From Kutzneria sp. 744 (GTDB taxonomy: Bacteria; Actinomycetota; Actinomycetes; Mycobacteriales; Pseudonocardiaceae), in the NCBI RefSeq assembly GCF_000568255.1, contig NZ_KK037166.1, positions 1,655,015 to 1,719,014 of the forward strand: a DNA stretch of 64,000 nucleotides, read 5' to 3'. The position numbers were made by a program, and so were the translations under genes. Positions 26,227 to 34,559 of the stretch are shown one piece after another. Each line of letters opens with the position of its first letter. The stretch's first letter is position 1. A model generated the notes under the pieces. The model saw nothing but the letters and a program-made list of their open reading frames with translations, did not search any database and was not told the DNA's origin.

Positions 26227-26975
26227 GACGGGGCCAGGGCGTGGGTCGCGGCCGCCCCGCCGTCCACCGAGAACTCGCCGCCGGTGCAGTAGGAGCTCTC
26301 GTCGCTGGCCAGGAACAGCACCACGTTGGCGACCTCCTCGGGCCGGCCGGCGCGCTGGATGGCCAGCTTCTTGAGCACCGGCGTCATGTCCATCTCGTGG
26401 CCGCCCAACGCGGTCTTCACCATGTCGGTGTCGATCGCGCCGGGATGCACCGAGTTGACCCGGATGTTCTTGCGGCCCAACTCCACCGCCGCCACCTTGG
26501 TCATGCCGCGGATGGCGAACTTGGAGGCGGAGTAGGCCACCAGCAGCGGCATCGCGGCCAGACCCTCCACGGAGGACACGTTCACGATGGAGCCGCCGTG
26601 CTCCTTCATCAGCGGCACCGCCGAGCGCATGCCGAGGAACGTGCCGATCTGGTTGATCCGGATCACCCGCTCGTAGTCGGCCAGGGTGGTCTTGCCCAGC
26701 GGCGAGAAGTGCAGCACACCGGCGTTGTTGACCAGCACGTCCAGCCGTTCCAGCTCGCCGGCGACCTGAGCCCAGTCCTCTTCCGAGCCGACGTCGAGAT
26801 GCCGGTAGTCGGCGGCCTCGCCGAGCTCGTCGGCCAGCGCCTTGCCGGCGTCGTCGTTGACGTCCGCGATGATCACACGGGCGCCTTCCGCGACGAACCG
26901 CCGCGCCGCGGCCGCGCCCTGGCCCCGGGCCGCGCCGGTGATCAGCGCGGTCTTGCCGTCGAGTCGTCCCGTCAT
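26223..26975 (-). CDS. SDR, 3alpha/20beta-hydroxysteroid dehydrogenase-like
   Basis: Classical SDR of 250 residues: TGAARGQG nucleotide motif, NNAG, an SSVEG catalytic Ser region and YSASK with the catalytic Tyr/Lys. The C-terminus CTGGEFSVDGGAAATHALAPS and overall pattern resemble the 3alpha,20beta-hydroxysteroid dehydrogenase family (FabG3/Rv2002-like). Encoded between hsd4A and yrbE4A within the importer operon, which supports a steroid substrate. The precise position oxidised cannot be told. Confidence 0.85.
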   Translation of the reverse strand: MTGRLDGKTALITGAARGQGAAAARRFVAEGARVIIADVNDDAGKALADELGEAADYRHLDVGSEEDWAQVAGELERLDVLVNNAGVLHFSPLGKTTLADYERVIRINQIGTFLGMRSAVPLMKEHGGSIVNVSSVEGLAAMPLLVAYSASKFAIRGMTKVAAVELGRKNIRVNSVHPGAIDTDMVKTALGGHEMDMTPVLKKLAIQRAGRPEEVANVVLFLASDESSYCTGGEFSVDGGAAATHALAPS

Positions 26976-26984
26976 GGCCGTCTC

Positions 26985-27845
26985 CTAACCGAGGGACAGA
27001 ACTTCGGTGCAGGCGAAGGTGCGCGCCGGGTCACGGTCGGCGAAGTAGCCGCCGACGGCGGCCCAATCGCCGTCGGCCGCGCGGAAGACCTGTTCCACGG
27101 CCGGGGCGGCGATCAGCGCCACCATGCCGCCGTGCACGACGAAGAGCTGCCCACTGATGTGGTCGGCGGCCGGCGAGGCCAGATAGGCCACGAACGGGGC
27201 AACGTGTTGCGGCGAAAGGGGATCCACACCCTCCGGCGCGTCGCCGAAGACGTTCGCCGTCATGGCCGTGCGGGCGCGAGGGCAGATGGCGTTGGCCTTC
27301 ACGCCGTAGCGGGCCATGCCTCGCGAGGTCGCCACGGTCAGCGCGACGATGCCGGCCTTCGCGGCCGCGTAGTTGGGCTGCCCCTCCGAGCCGAGCAGGA
27401 ACGCCTCCGACGAGGTGTTGACCACGCGGCCATACACCGGCCGGCCGTCCTGTTTGGACTGCTGCCGCCAGTAGGCCGAGGCGTTGCGGGACAGCAGGAA
27501 GTGGCCGCGCAGGTGCACGCGGATCACCGTGTCCCATTCCTCGTCGGACATGTTGAACAGCATGCGGTCGCGCAGCACGCCGGCGTTGTTCACGACGATG
27601 TGCAGGCCGCCGAAGCCTTCCACCGCCGCCTGCACGAGCGCGTCGGCCGTGGACCGCTCGGCAATGTCGCCCGGCACGACCTCGGCCTTGCCGCCCAGCT
27701 CCTCGATCTCCGCCAGCACACCGGCTGCGTCGGCCACGTCGCCCAGCACCACCGACGCGCCGGCCGCGGCCAGGGCCAGCGCCTCGGCCCGGCCCAGTCC
27801 GGCGGCCGCGCCGGTGACGATCGCGACCTTGCCCGCCAAGTCCAC
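26985..27845 (-). CDS. hsd4A: Hsd4A-like 17beta-hydroxysteroid dehydrogenase (SDR)
   Basis: SDR of 286 residues, homologous to Rv3502c, which oxidises 17beta-hydroxysteroids and the 22-hydroxyl during side-chain shortening. It has TGAAAGLG, NNAGVLRDR, the long insert SAYWRQQSKQ (typical of multifunctional-enzyme SDRs), and a catalytic YAAAK. Starting with GTG at 27845 it heads the minus-strand mce4 operon; the next gene follows after 9 bp. A weak KstR-like palindrome lies about 50 bp upstream. Confidence 0.85.
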   Translation of the reverse strand: MDLAGKVAIVTGAAAGLGRAEALALAAAGASVVLGDVADAAGVLAEIEELGGKAEVVPGDIAERSTADALVQAAVEGFGGLHIVVNNAGVLRDRMLFNMSDEEWDTVIRVHLRGHFLLSRNASAYWRQQSKQDGRPVYGRVVNTSSEAFLLGSEGQPNYAAAKAGIVALTVATSRGMARYGVKANAICPRARTAMTANVFGDAPEGVDPLSPQHVAPFVAYLASPAADHISGQLFVVHGGMVALIAAPAVEQVFRAADGDWAAVGGYFADRDPARTFACTEVLSLG

Positions 27846-27894
27846 TCGCCGCTCCTAGTCGCCGGGGATCACCGGGATGTTACCCAGGCCACAC

Positions 27895-27908
27895 TAGAAT
27901 CTGTTCTC
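27895..27908. promoter_or_regulatory. weak KstR-like palindrome upstream of hsd4A
   Basis: TAGAATCTGTTCTC matches TnnAACnnGTTnnA with two mismatches. It sits between the end of fdxD and the start of hsd4A. Low-confidence operator. Confidence 0.4.
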
Positions 27909-27925
27909 GTTCTGGGCAAGACCGG

Positions 27926-28117
27926 TCAGCCGGTCACGCGCAGCGCGTTGCGCGGACAGCTGGCCACCGCGACCCTGACCCGCTCGGCCAGCTCGGCGTC
28001 GGCCACCACCTCGCCGATCACCAGCTCCTCGTCTTTGTCCAGCGCGAACACCTCGGGAGCGGCCGCGACGCACAGGCCGTTCGCCTCGCACAGATTCCGA
28101 TCGACTTCGATCGCCAC
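27926..28117 (-). CDS. fdxD: ferredoxin FdxD
   Basis: Small iron-sulfur electron carrier of 63 residues. The Cys pattern (CEANGLC ... SCPRNA) fits a one-cluster ferredoxin, probably [3Fe-4S], of the type that serves cytochromes P450. GTG at 28117 with GGGAGG 5 bp upstream is preferred to the GTG 12 codons earlier. It occupies the Rv3503c position, divergent from fadE26 with a perfect KstR palindrome between. A likely partner is CYP125 encoded at 44521. Confidence 0.88.
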   Translation of the reverse strand: MAIEVDRNLCEANGLCVAAAPEVFALDKDEELVIGEVVADAELAERVRVAVASCPRNALRVTG

Positions 28118-28175
28118 GACCGCCTCCCGTTGCCTGTGATGGGCGCGATTCACGGTAACACCGTGCTACGGTTAC

Positions 28176-28189
28176 TAGAACACGTTCCA
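28176..28189. promoter_or_regulatory. KstR operator (perfect match)
   Basis: TAGAACACGTTCCA matches every fixed base of TnnAACnnGTTnnA. It lies between the divergent fdxD and fadE26 starts, 24 bp from the fadE26 ATG. Confidence 0.82.
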
Positions 28190-28213
28190 CCTCGCCGAGC
28201 CGGGAGGCCGCGG

Positions 28214-29395
28214 ATGCGGATCGCGTACACCCCCGAGCAGGAGCGGCTGCGCGCCGAACTGCGGGCGTACTTCGCGGAGCTGATGACGCCGGAGCGGCGG
28301 GAGGCCTTGGCCACCGCCAGCGGCGAGTACGGCGACGGCGCCGCCTACAAGGAGGTCGTCGCCCAGCTGGGCCGGGACGGCTGGCTGGTGATCGGCTGGC
28401 CGGCCGAGCACGGCGGCCAGGACCGGTCCATGCTGGAGCAGCTGATCTTCCTCGACGAGGCGGCCGTGGCCGGCGTGCCGGTGCCGTTCCTCACCCTCAA
28501 CACCATCGGGCCGACGATCATGCGGTTCGGCACGCCGGCGCAGAAAGCCGAGTTCCTGCCCCGGATCGCCGCCGGTCGGGTGCACTTCGCCATCGGCTAC
28601 TCCGAGCCCGGCGCCGGCACCGACCTGGCGTCGCTGCGCACCCGCGCGGTGCGGGACGGCGACGATTACGTGATCAACGGCCAGAAGATGTGGACCAGCC
28701 TCATCCAGTACGCCGACTACGTGTGGCTGGCCGCCCGCACCGACCCGGATGCCCAGAAGCACAAGGGATTGAGCATCCTGATCGTGCCCACCGACGCGCC
28801 GGGTTTCAGCTGGACGCCCGTGCACACCATGGCCGGCCCGACCACCAGCGCCACCTATTACCAGGACGTGCGGGTCCCCGCCACGGCGCTGGTCGGCGAG
28901 GAGCACCGGGGTTGGCCGCTGATCACCAACCAGCTCAACCACGAGCGGGTCGCCCTGACCTCCGCCGCCCCCGTCCTGACCGCGCTGCACGAGGTCACCG
29001 CGTGGGCGCAGCGGACCAAGCTGCCCGACGGCAACCGGGTGATCGACCAGGAGTGGGTGCAGCTGCACCTCGCCCGCGTGCACGCGAAGGCCGAGTTCCT
29101 CAAGCTGATGAACTGGCGCATCGCCTGGGGCGTCAAGCAGTCGCCCAGCCCCGCCGACGCGTCGGCCACCAAGGTCTTCGGCACCGAGTTCGCCACCGAG
29201 GCCTACCGGCTGCTGATGGAGGTGCTCGGCACGAACTCCGTGGTGCGCCAGGGATCGCCCGGCGCGCTGCTGCACGGGCGGATCGAGCGGATGCATCGGT
29301 CGTCACTGATCCTGACGTTCGGCGGCGGCACCAACGAGGTGCAGCGGGACATCATCGCCGCGGTGGGCCTCGGCCTGCCCGTCGGCCGGCGCTGA
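28214..29395 (+). CDS. fadE26: acyl-CoA dehydrogenase FadE26 (ChsE4-like)
   Basis: Flavin acyl-CoA dehydrogenase subunit of 393 residues. In M. tuberculosis FadE26-FadE27 (ChsE4-ChsE5) form an alpha2beta2 enzyme that desaturates the steroid C8 side chain CoA ester. The N-terminal helical domain, the middle beta-domain (FAIGYSEPGAGTDLASLRTRA) and the C-terminal domain (FGGGTNEVQRDIIA) are complete. ATG at 28214 follows GGGAGG by 6 bp. fadE27 follows after 13 bp and is certainly co-transcribed. KstR control is predicted. Confidence 0.9.
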   Translation: MRIAYTPEQERLRAELRAYFAELMTPERREALATASGEYGDGAAYKEVVAQLGRDGWLVIGWPAEHGGQDRSMLEQLIFLDEAAVAGVPVPFLTLNTIGPTIMRFGTPAQKAEFLPRIAAGRVHFAIGYSEPGAGTDLASLRTRAVRDGDDYVINGQKMWTSLIQYADYVWLAARTDPDAQKHKGLSILIVPTDAPGFSWTPVHTMAGPTTSATYYQDVRVPATALVGEEHRGWPLITNQLNHERVALTSAAPVLTALHEVTAWAQRTKLPDGNRVIDQEWVQLHLARVHAKAEFLKLMNWRIAWGVKQSPSPADASATKVFGTEFATEAYRLLMEVLGTNSVVRQGSPGALLHGRIERMHRSSLILTFGGGTNEVQRDIIAAVGLGLPVGRR

Positions 29396-29408
29396 AAGGG
29401 AACCTCCG

Positions 29409-30434
29409 GTGGACTTCGAGTTTTCGGAAGCGCAGCGGGATCTCGCCGCCATGGTGCGTGATCGTCCACAGTGGACCGACATGGCGGCGTCCGGCGTGCT
29501 GGCCGCCGCCCTGCCCGAATCCGCCGGCGGCAACGGCTTCGGGCTGTTGGAGCAGTGCAGTGTCCTGGTCGAACTCGGCCGTGCCATGTCATCGGCGCCG
29601 TACCTGCCGTCCATCGTGCAGGCCGCGTCGACGGTGGCCCGGTTCGGCACGGCCGAGGCCGTCGACCGCTGGGTGCGGCCGGCGCTGACCGGGTCGACCG
29701 TGCTGTCGGTCGCCTTGTCCGAAGAGAACAACGACGATCCCCTGGCTCCGGTTACGCGGGCCTCGCAAGTCGATGGCGGCTGGCGGCTCACGGGGACCAA
29801 GTCGCTGGTGCCGCCGGGCGAGGTCTTCCTGGTTCCCGCCAGCACTTCCGACGGCCTGCGGCTGTTCCTCGTCCGCGCCGACGAGGCTTCCGTGCTGCCG
29901 CAGGAAGTTGTCGACGGCGACGACAGCTGCCTGCTCGACCTCGCCGACGTGCACCTCGACGACGACCGCGTTCTGCCCGGCGAGGCCGTTTCCTTTGCCC
30001 TGCACCGGGGCGTCGTCGGGCACTGCGCGCTGCAACTCGGCGTCGTGGAACGGGCGTTGGAGATGACCACCGAGTACGCCCGGACGCGGCAGCAGTTCGA
30101 CCGCCCCATCGGCAGTTTCCAGGCCGTCACCCAGCGGCTCGCCGACGCGTATATCCAGGTCGAGGCCATCCGGCTCACGCTGTGGCAGGCCGCGTGGCGG
30201 CTCAGCGAGGGGCTGCCCTGCGACACCGAGCTGGCCACCGCCAAGTTCTGGGCGGCCGAGGGCGGGCACTACGTCGCCCACACCGCCGTGCACGTCCACG
30301 GCGGCATGGGCATCGACCTCAGCCACCCCCTGCACCGGTACTTCACCGCCGCCAAACGTCACGAGTTCGCCCTCGGCGGCGCGACCACCCAGCTGCGGCA
30401 CATCGGATCCGCCCTGGCGGCCACGCCCGTGTAG
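29409..30434 (+). CDS. fadE27: acyl-CoA dehydrogenase FadE27 (ChsE5-like)
   Basis: Partner subunit of FadE26, 341 residues, shorter than typical homologues by about 30 residues in the N-terminal helical region (MVRDRPQWTDMAASGVLAAALP). The C-terminal domain with EYARTRQQFDRPIGSFQAV and HVHGGMGIDLSHPLHRY is intact; the latter contributes to the shared FAD site in this heteromeric class. GTG at 29409 follows GGGAACC. Function follows from adjacency and the family. Confidence 0.88.
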   Translation: MDFEFSEAQRDLAAMVRDRPQWTDMAASGVLAAALPESAGGNGFGLLEQCSVLVELGRAMSSAPYLPSIVQAASTVARFGTAEAVDRWVRPALTGSTVLSVALSEENNDDPLAPVTRASQVDGGWRLTGTKSLVPPGEVFLVPASTSDGLRLFLVRADEASVLPQEVVDGDDSCLLDLADVHLDDDRVLPGEAVSFALHRGVVGHCALQLGVVERALEMTTEYARTRQQFDRPIGSFQAVTQRLADAYIQVEAIRLTLWQAAWRLSEGLPCDTELATAKFWAAEGGHYVAHTAVHVHGGMGIDLSHPLHRYFTAAKRHEFALGGATTQLRHIGSALAATPV

Positions 30435-30452
30435 GGCCGCTATCATCACGCT

Positions 30453-30869
30453 GTGCCACTGAGACTTCGGATGAGCGTGCTGTCGCAGGTGGCGATCATC
30501 GTGGCCAGCTGGATGCTGCCGTTCGGGGTTTTTGTGCTCGCCGGTCCGCTGCTTTCCGGCGCGCCGGAGATTCCGGCGCTGGTCGCGGCGCTGCTGGTCG
30601 CCATCACGCTGAGCGTGCGCGGCACGGAGTGCGGCGTCGACTGCACGCCCGACACGATCAGGGTGCGCGGCTGGGTCCGGACGGTGTCCATCCCGACCAG
30701 CGCGGTCACCGGCGTGGACCAACGCCGCAACACGCTGCTCTGGACGGACCCGGACGGCGTCGAGCGGCGGACCCGGGTCCACGCGTTCGGGCGATCCCGC
30801 AGCGGGCGACACGACCCGCACAGCAAGGAGTCGCTGGAACGGCTGGCCGACTGGGTGGGCGGGCGCTAG
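30453..30869 (+). CDS. small membrane protein, function unknown
   Basis: Protein of 138 residues with two hydrophobic segments (LSQVAIIVASWMLPFGVFVL and IPALVAALLVAITLSV) followed by a soluble part (RVRGWVRTVSIPTSAVTGVD) that resembles a PH-like beta domain of actinobacterial membrane proteins. GTG at 30453 is the best start. It sits 18 bp after fadE27 but is not a known part of steroid gene sets; it may merely be co-transcribed. No function assigned. Confidence 0.65.
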   Translation: MPLRLRMSVLSQVAIIVASWMLPFGVFVLAGPLLSGAPEIPALVAALLVAITLSVRGTECGVDCTPDTIRVRGWVRTVSIPTSAVTGVDQRRNTLLWTDPDGVERRTRVHAFGRSRSGRHDPHSKESLERLADWVGGR

Positions 30870-31960
30870 CGCAGCTTGTCGAGCCTGGTCAGGGTCTCGT
30901 CGAACTCCCGAAGCAGATCGGCCATGACGGCGGCGACGGGACGGATCTCGTTCATGCGGCCGACGATCTGGCCGACGGGCATGGAGACGACGCTGGGATC
31001 GCCGGAGCGGGTGATGCGCTGGTGGGCGTCGGCGACGAGCAGGTTCTGCAGCGGCATGGGCAGCGGCTCGGGGGCGTCGGGGCGGGCCCAGGCCTCGGTC
31101 CAGCGGGTCTTGAGCAGCCGGGCCGGTTTGCCGGTGTAGATGCGGGTCCGCACGGTGTCGCTGGAGCCGGCGGCGAGCAGGGCCTGTTGGGTGGCGGAGA
31201 CGGGCAGGCCCTCGGCGTACTCGGCGGTGGTCAGCCAGCACGAGCCGAGCCACCCGCCGGAGGCGCCGAGGGCGAGGGCGGCGGCGAGCTGACGGCCGCT
31301 GCCGATGCCGCCGGCGGCGAGGACGGGAACGTCTGAGCCGACGGCGTCGATGATCTCGGGCACGAGGACCATGGAGGCGATCTCGCCGGTGTGGCCGCCG
31401 GCCTCATAACCCTGGGCCACCACGATGTCGACGCCGTTGTCGACGTGCCGGCGGGCGTGCTCGGCCTTGCCGGCGAGGGCGGCGACGGGGACGTCGTGGC
31501 TGTGGGCCAGCTCAATGACGTCGACCGGCGGGGAGCCGAGGGCGTTGGCAATCAAGCGGATGGGATGCCGCAGGGCGACGTCCACATGGGAGCGTGCGAC
31601 GGAGTGGAGCCAGCCCAGGACGCCGGTGCTGTGGGAGTCCAGGGGTGGCACGCCGAGTTCGAGCAGGGTGCGCTCGACGAAATCCCGGTGCCCCGGCGGA
31701 ATCAGGGCGTCGAGGTCGATGGCGGTGCCCTCGGTGGGGACCTTCGCCGGCATGACGACGTCGACGCCGTACGGCCGCCCGTCGGTGTGTTCGTCCATCC
31801 ACGTCAGCGCGGCGTCCAACTCGGCGGGGTCGTTGAACCGGACGCAGCCGAGCACCCCGAGCCCGCCGGCGCGGCTGATGGCCGCGGCGACGTGCTCGGA
31901 CGGCGTGAAGCCGAAGATCGGGTGCTCGATGCCGAAGCGGTCACACAGTTCCGTGCGCAC
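30866..31960 (-). CDS. nitronate monooxygenase / FMN-dependent enoyl reductase-like protein
   Basis: TIM-barrel flavoprotein of 364 residues of the NMO/2-nitropropane dioxygenase family. FMN-phosphate-binding motifs are visible: VAQGYEAGGHTG and VLAAGGIGSGRQLAAALALGASG. GTG at 31960 with TTGGAGG upstream overlaps the end of fadD19, so the two form an operon. In steroid regions related proteins such as IpdC act as FMN-dependent steroid-CoA oxidoreductases. The exact substrate is not predictable. The 3' end overlaps the convergent membrane-protein gene by 4 bp. Confidence 0.82.
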   Translation of the reverse strand: MRTELCDRFGIEHPIFGFTPSEHVAAAISRAGGLGVLGCVRFNDPAELDAALTWMDEHTDGRPYGVDVVMPAKVPTEGTAIDLDALIPPGHRDFVERTLLELGVPPLDSHSTGVLGWLHSVARSHVDVALRHPIRLIANALGSPPVDVIELAHSHDVPVAALAGKAEHARRHVDNGVDIVVAQGYEAGGHTGEIASMVLVPEIIDAVGSDVPVLAAGGIGSGRQLAAALALGASGGWLGSCWLTTAEYAEGLPVSATQQALLAAGSSDTVRTRIYTGKPARLLKTRWTEAWARPDAPEPLPMPLQNLLVADAHQRITRSGDPSVVSMPVGQIVGRMNEIRPVAAVMADLLREFDETLTRLDKLR

Positions 31961-33587
31961 GGGAGCCTCCAAGGCCGGCGGTGGTCTGCACCTCGACGCT
32001 CGGCGCGCGGTTGGCGACGAGTTCCTTCGCCCAGCGGTAGTCGGGCTTGCCGCTGGGCAGCCGGCTGATCTCGTCGACCAGCCAGATGCTGCGTGGCACC
32101 TTGTAGCCGGCGATCTGGTGCCGCGCATGGGCATCCAGGTCGTCGAAGGACAGCGTCCGATCGGGGCGGGTCTGCACGACGGCGGCGACCCGCTGGCCGA
32201 GGCGGTCGTCGGGGATGCCGAGAACCAGCGCGTCGAAGACGTCGGGATGCGACTTCAGGACGCCCTCGACCTCTTCGGGGAACACCTTCTCCCCCGCGGT
32301 GTTGACGCACATGTTGCCGCGCCCCAACAGCGTCACCGTGCCGTCCTCCTCCAGCCGGGCGAAATCTCCCGGCACGGCATAGCGTTTGCCGTCCACCTCG
32401 ACGAACAGTGACGCCGACTTCTCCTCGTCCTTGTAGTAGCCGATCGGGATGTGGCCGCCACGGGCCAGCTTTCCGATCACGCCGACCGGGGCCGGCTTGC
32501 CGTCGTCGCCGAGCACGATGCTGGAGGGATCGGCCTTCACGCGCGGGCCGCCGGTCTGCGGCGCGCCGCTCTGGACGACGCCGATGCCGGTGAAGCCGGT
32601 CTCCGACGCGCCGATGGCGTCAGTGATCACGACGTTCGGGAAGGCGGAGACGTACTCCTCCTTGACGGCCTTGGAGAACAGGGCCGCGCTGCTGGAGATC
32701 GCCGCCAGCGACGACGCGTCGTAGTCACCGTCCCGATAGGACTCGATCAACGGCCGCGCCATGGCGTCGCCGACGATCATCATGACCTGCACCTTGTGCT
32801 GCTGCACGGCCTGCCAGATCTCGTCGGCGTCGAACTGCGGCAGCAGCACGACGGTGCTGCCGGTGAACAGCGCGCCGAACACGCCCCACTGGGCGGCGCC
32901 GTGGATCATGGGCGGCGCGCACAGCCGGACCAGGCCGTAGGCCTGGCCGGCGCGGGCCTGCTGCCACTCGTCCTCGACGGGGACGCCGGTGATGAAGTCG
33001 ATGCCGCCGCCGAGCACGCGCCAGACGTCCTCCTGACGCCACAGCACGCCCTTGGGGTAGCCGGTGGTGCCGCCGGTGTAGAGGATGTAGATGTCGTCCG
33101 GGCTGCGCTCCGGGAAGTCCCGGGCCGGGCTGGCGCCGGCCAGCGCGGTCTCGTACTCGACCGCGGAATAGGACACGTTCTCGTTCGTGCCGTCCTCGGT
33201 GTAGACCACATGCCGCAGCCCCGGCACGTCCGGCAGCACCTCGGCCACCAAGGGCGCGTAGCGACGCTCGTGGACCAGCGCGACGAGGTCGGAGTTGTCG
33301 AACACGTAGCGCAGCTCGGCGCTCGTGTAGCGGTAGTTGATGTTGATGGCGACGGCCCGCAGCTTGTACGCCGCGAGCATGCTTTCCACCATCTCAATGG
33401 AATTCCGCGAGTGCACCCCGACGTGGTCGCCGGGCTTCACGCCCGCGGCCGCGAGGTGGTTGGCCAGCCGGTTGGCGCGTTCGTCCAACTCCGCGTAGGT
33501 CACCCGGCGTGGGCCGCAGACCACCGCGGCGCGCTCGGGGACGAGATCGACTGCGTGCTCCACGAGGTCTGCGATGTTCAGGGCCAC
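31941..33587 (-). CDS. fadD19: FadD19-like steroid side-chain acyl-CoA ligase
   Basis: ATP-dependent acyl-CoA synthetase of 548 residues, the same length as M. tuberculosis FadD19 (Rv3515c), which activates C26 cholestenoic acids after CYP125 oxidation. AMP-binding motif [11 protein letters not shown], the acyl-binding region with GASETGFTG, and the C-terminal AMP-ligase motif ([12 protein letters not shown]) are present. GTG at 33587 lies 10 bp from a KstR palindrome shared with divergent echA19, exactly the Rv3515c/Rv3516 arrangement. Confidence 0.92.
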   Translation of the reverse strand: MALNIADLVEHAVDLVPERAAVVCGPRRVTYAELDERANRLANHLAAAGVKPGDHVGVHSRNSIEMVESMLAAYKLRAVAININYRYTSAELRYVFDNSDLVALVHERRYAPLVAEVLPDVPGLRHVVYTEDGTNENVSYSAVEYETALAGASPARDFPERSPDDIYILYTGGTTGYPKGVLWRQEDVWRVLGGGIDFITGVPVEDEWQQARAGQAYGLVRLCAPPMIHGAAQWGVFGALFTGSTVVLLPQFDADEIWQAVQQHKVQVMMIVGDAMARPLIESYRDGDYDASSLAAISSSAALFSKAVKEEYVSAFPNVVITDAIGASETGFTGIGVVQSGAPQTGGPRVKADPSSIVLGDDGKPAPVGVIGKLARGGHIPIGYYKDEEKSASLFVEVDGKRYAVPGDFARLEEDGTVTLLGRGNMCVNTAGEKVFPEEVEGVLKSHPDVFDALVLGIPDDRLGQRVAAVVQTRPDRTLSFDDLDAHARHQIAGYKVPRSIWLVDEISRLPSGKPDYRWAKELVANRAPSVEVQTTAGLGGSRAHGTV

Positions 33588-33597
33588 CCCTGCAAAC

Positions 33598-33611
33598 TAG
33601 AACGTGTTACT
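33598..33611. promoter_or_regulatory. KstR operator (one mismatch)
   Basis: TAGAACGTGTTACT matches TnnAACnnGTTnnA except at the last base. Sits in the 51-bp gap between divergent fadD19 and echA19. Confidence 0.75.
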
Positions 33612-33638
33612 GTTTTCGGCAATCCCCTGGGAGGCTTG

Positions 33639-34439
33639 ATGACGGCGACGCAGGAGTCCGAGCACTGCCTGGTAGACCAACGAGGCGGCGTGCTCGTGGT
33701 GACGATGAACCGCCCGGAGGCGCGCAACGCCCTGTCCGGCCCGATGATGGCGATCATGCGCGAGGCCTGGGACCGCGTCGATTCGGACGACAGCGTCCGG
33801 GTCTGCGTGCTCACCGGGGCCGGCGGCGCGTTCTGCGCCGGGGCCGACCTCAAGGCCATGACCGCCAGCCATCCCGGCGATTCCTTCTCCGGCGGCGGCT
33901 GGGACCTGTCGGTGATCGAGCCGCTGCTCAAGGGCCGCCGGCTGACCAAGCCGCTCATCGCCGCGGTCGAGGGCCCGGCCATCGCCGGCGGCACCGAGAT
34001 CCTCCAGGCCACCGACATCCGCGTCGCCGGCGAGAGCGCCCGGTTCGGCGTGTCCGAGGCCCGCTGGGGCCTGTTCCCCCTCGGCGGCTCCGCCGTCCGC
34101 CTGCCGCGCCAGGTTCCCTACACCGTCGCCGCCGACCTGCTGCTCACCGGCCGCCACATCACCGCGGCCGAGGCGCTGAGCTTCGGCTTGATCGGTCACG
34201 TCGTCCCCGACGGACAGGCGCTGACCAAGGCGTTGGAGCTGGCGGACACCATCGCCGCCAACGGCCCGCTGGCCGTGCAGGCCATCCTCCGCACCATCCG
34301 CGAGACCGAGGGCCTGCCCGAGAACGAGGCGTTCAAGATCGAGGCCCAGCACGGAATGCGCGTCTTCCTCAGCGAGGACGCCAAGGAGGGCCCCGCCGCC
34401 TTCGCCGCCAAGCGCAAGCCCGAGTTCAAGGGCAAGTGA
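33639..34439 (+). CDS. echA19: EchA19-like enoyl-CoA hydratase
   Basis: Crotonase-fold protein of 266 residues; in M. tuberculosis EchA19 (Rv3516) hydrates a steroid enoyl-CoA of the side chain. Oxyanion-hole regions [11 protein letters not shown] and [13 protein letters not shown] are present, with Glu in the usual active-site segments ([11 protein letters not shown]). ATG at 33639 follows GGGAGG. Divergent from fadD19 with a shared KstR site; followed at once by a nested hairpin repeat. Confidence 0.9.
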   Translation: MTATQESEHCLVDQRGGVLVVTMNRPEARNALSGPMMAIMREAWDRVDSDDSVRVCVLTGAGGAFCAGADLKAMTASHPGDSFSGGGWDLSVIEPLLKGRRLTKPLIAAVEGPAIAGGTEILQATDIRVAGESARFGVSEARWGLFPLGGSAVRLPRQVPYTVAADLLLTGRHITAAEALSFGLIGHVVPDGQALTKALELADTIAANGPLAVQAILRTIRETEGLPENEAFKIEAQHGMRVFLSEDAKEGPAAFAAKRKPEFKGK

Positions 34440-34440
34440 A

Positions 34441-34558
34441 CCCCCGCGAGTCACGCTCTCAGACACCATGAATGTCGGTTTCGGGCAGAACTGAACCTGG
34501 AGGCTCAGTTCTGCCCGAAACCGTATTTCGGTGGTTCCGAGAGCGTGACTCGCGGGGG
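34441..34558. terminator. nested double palindrome (full copy of dispersed repeat) between convergent genes
   Basis: Outer arms (34441-34460 and 34539-34558) form a perfect 20-bp inverted repeat starting CCCCCGCGAGTCACG. Inside it is a second perfect 19-bp stem, 34476-34494 with 34505-34523, around a 10-nt loop. The element fills the space between the echA19 stop and the FadD4-like stop. Likely bidirectional terminator. Confidence 0.8.
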
Positions 34559-34559
34559 T

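Noticed and set aside
30866..31960. Calling the NMO-like protein a second IpdC
   Set aside because: It shares only the fold and FMN motifs with the ipdC product and sits with fadD19, so a distinct function is likely.
32451..33638. N-terminal extension of echA19 opposite fadD19
   Set aside because: It is antisense to fadD19; crotonase similarity begins only at the ATG at 33639 with a good ribosome binding site.
34441..34558. Insertion sequence or attachment site
   Set aside because: No transposase or integrase nearby; location between two stops and hairpin form fit a terminator-like repeat better.
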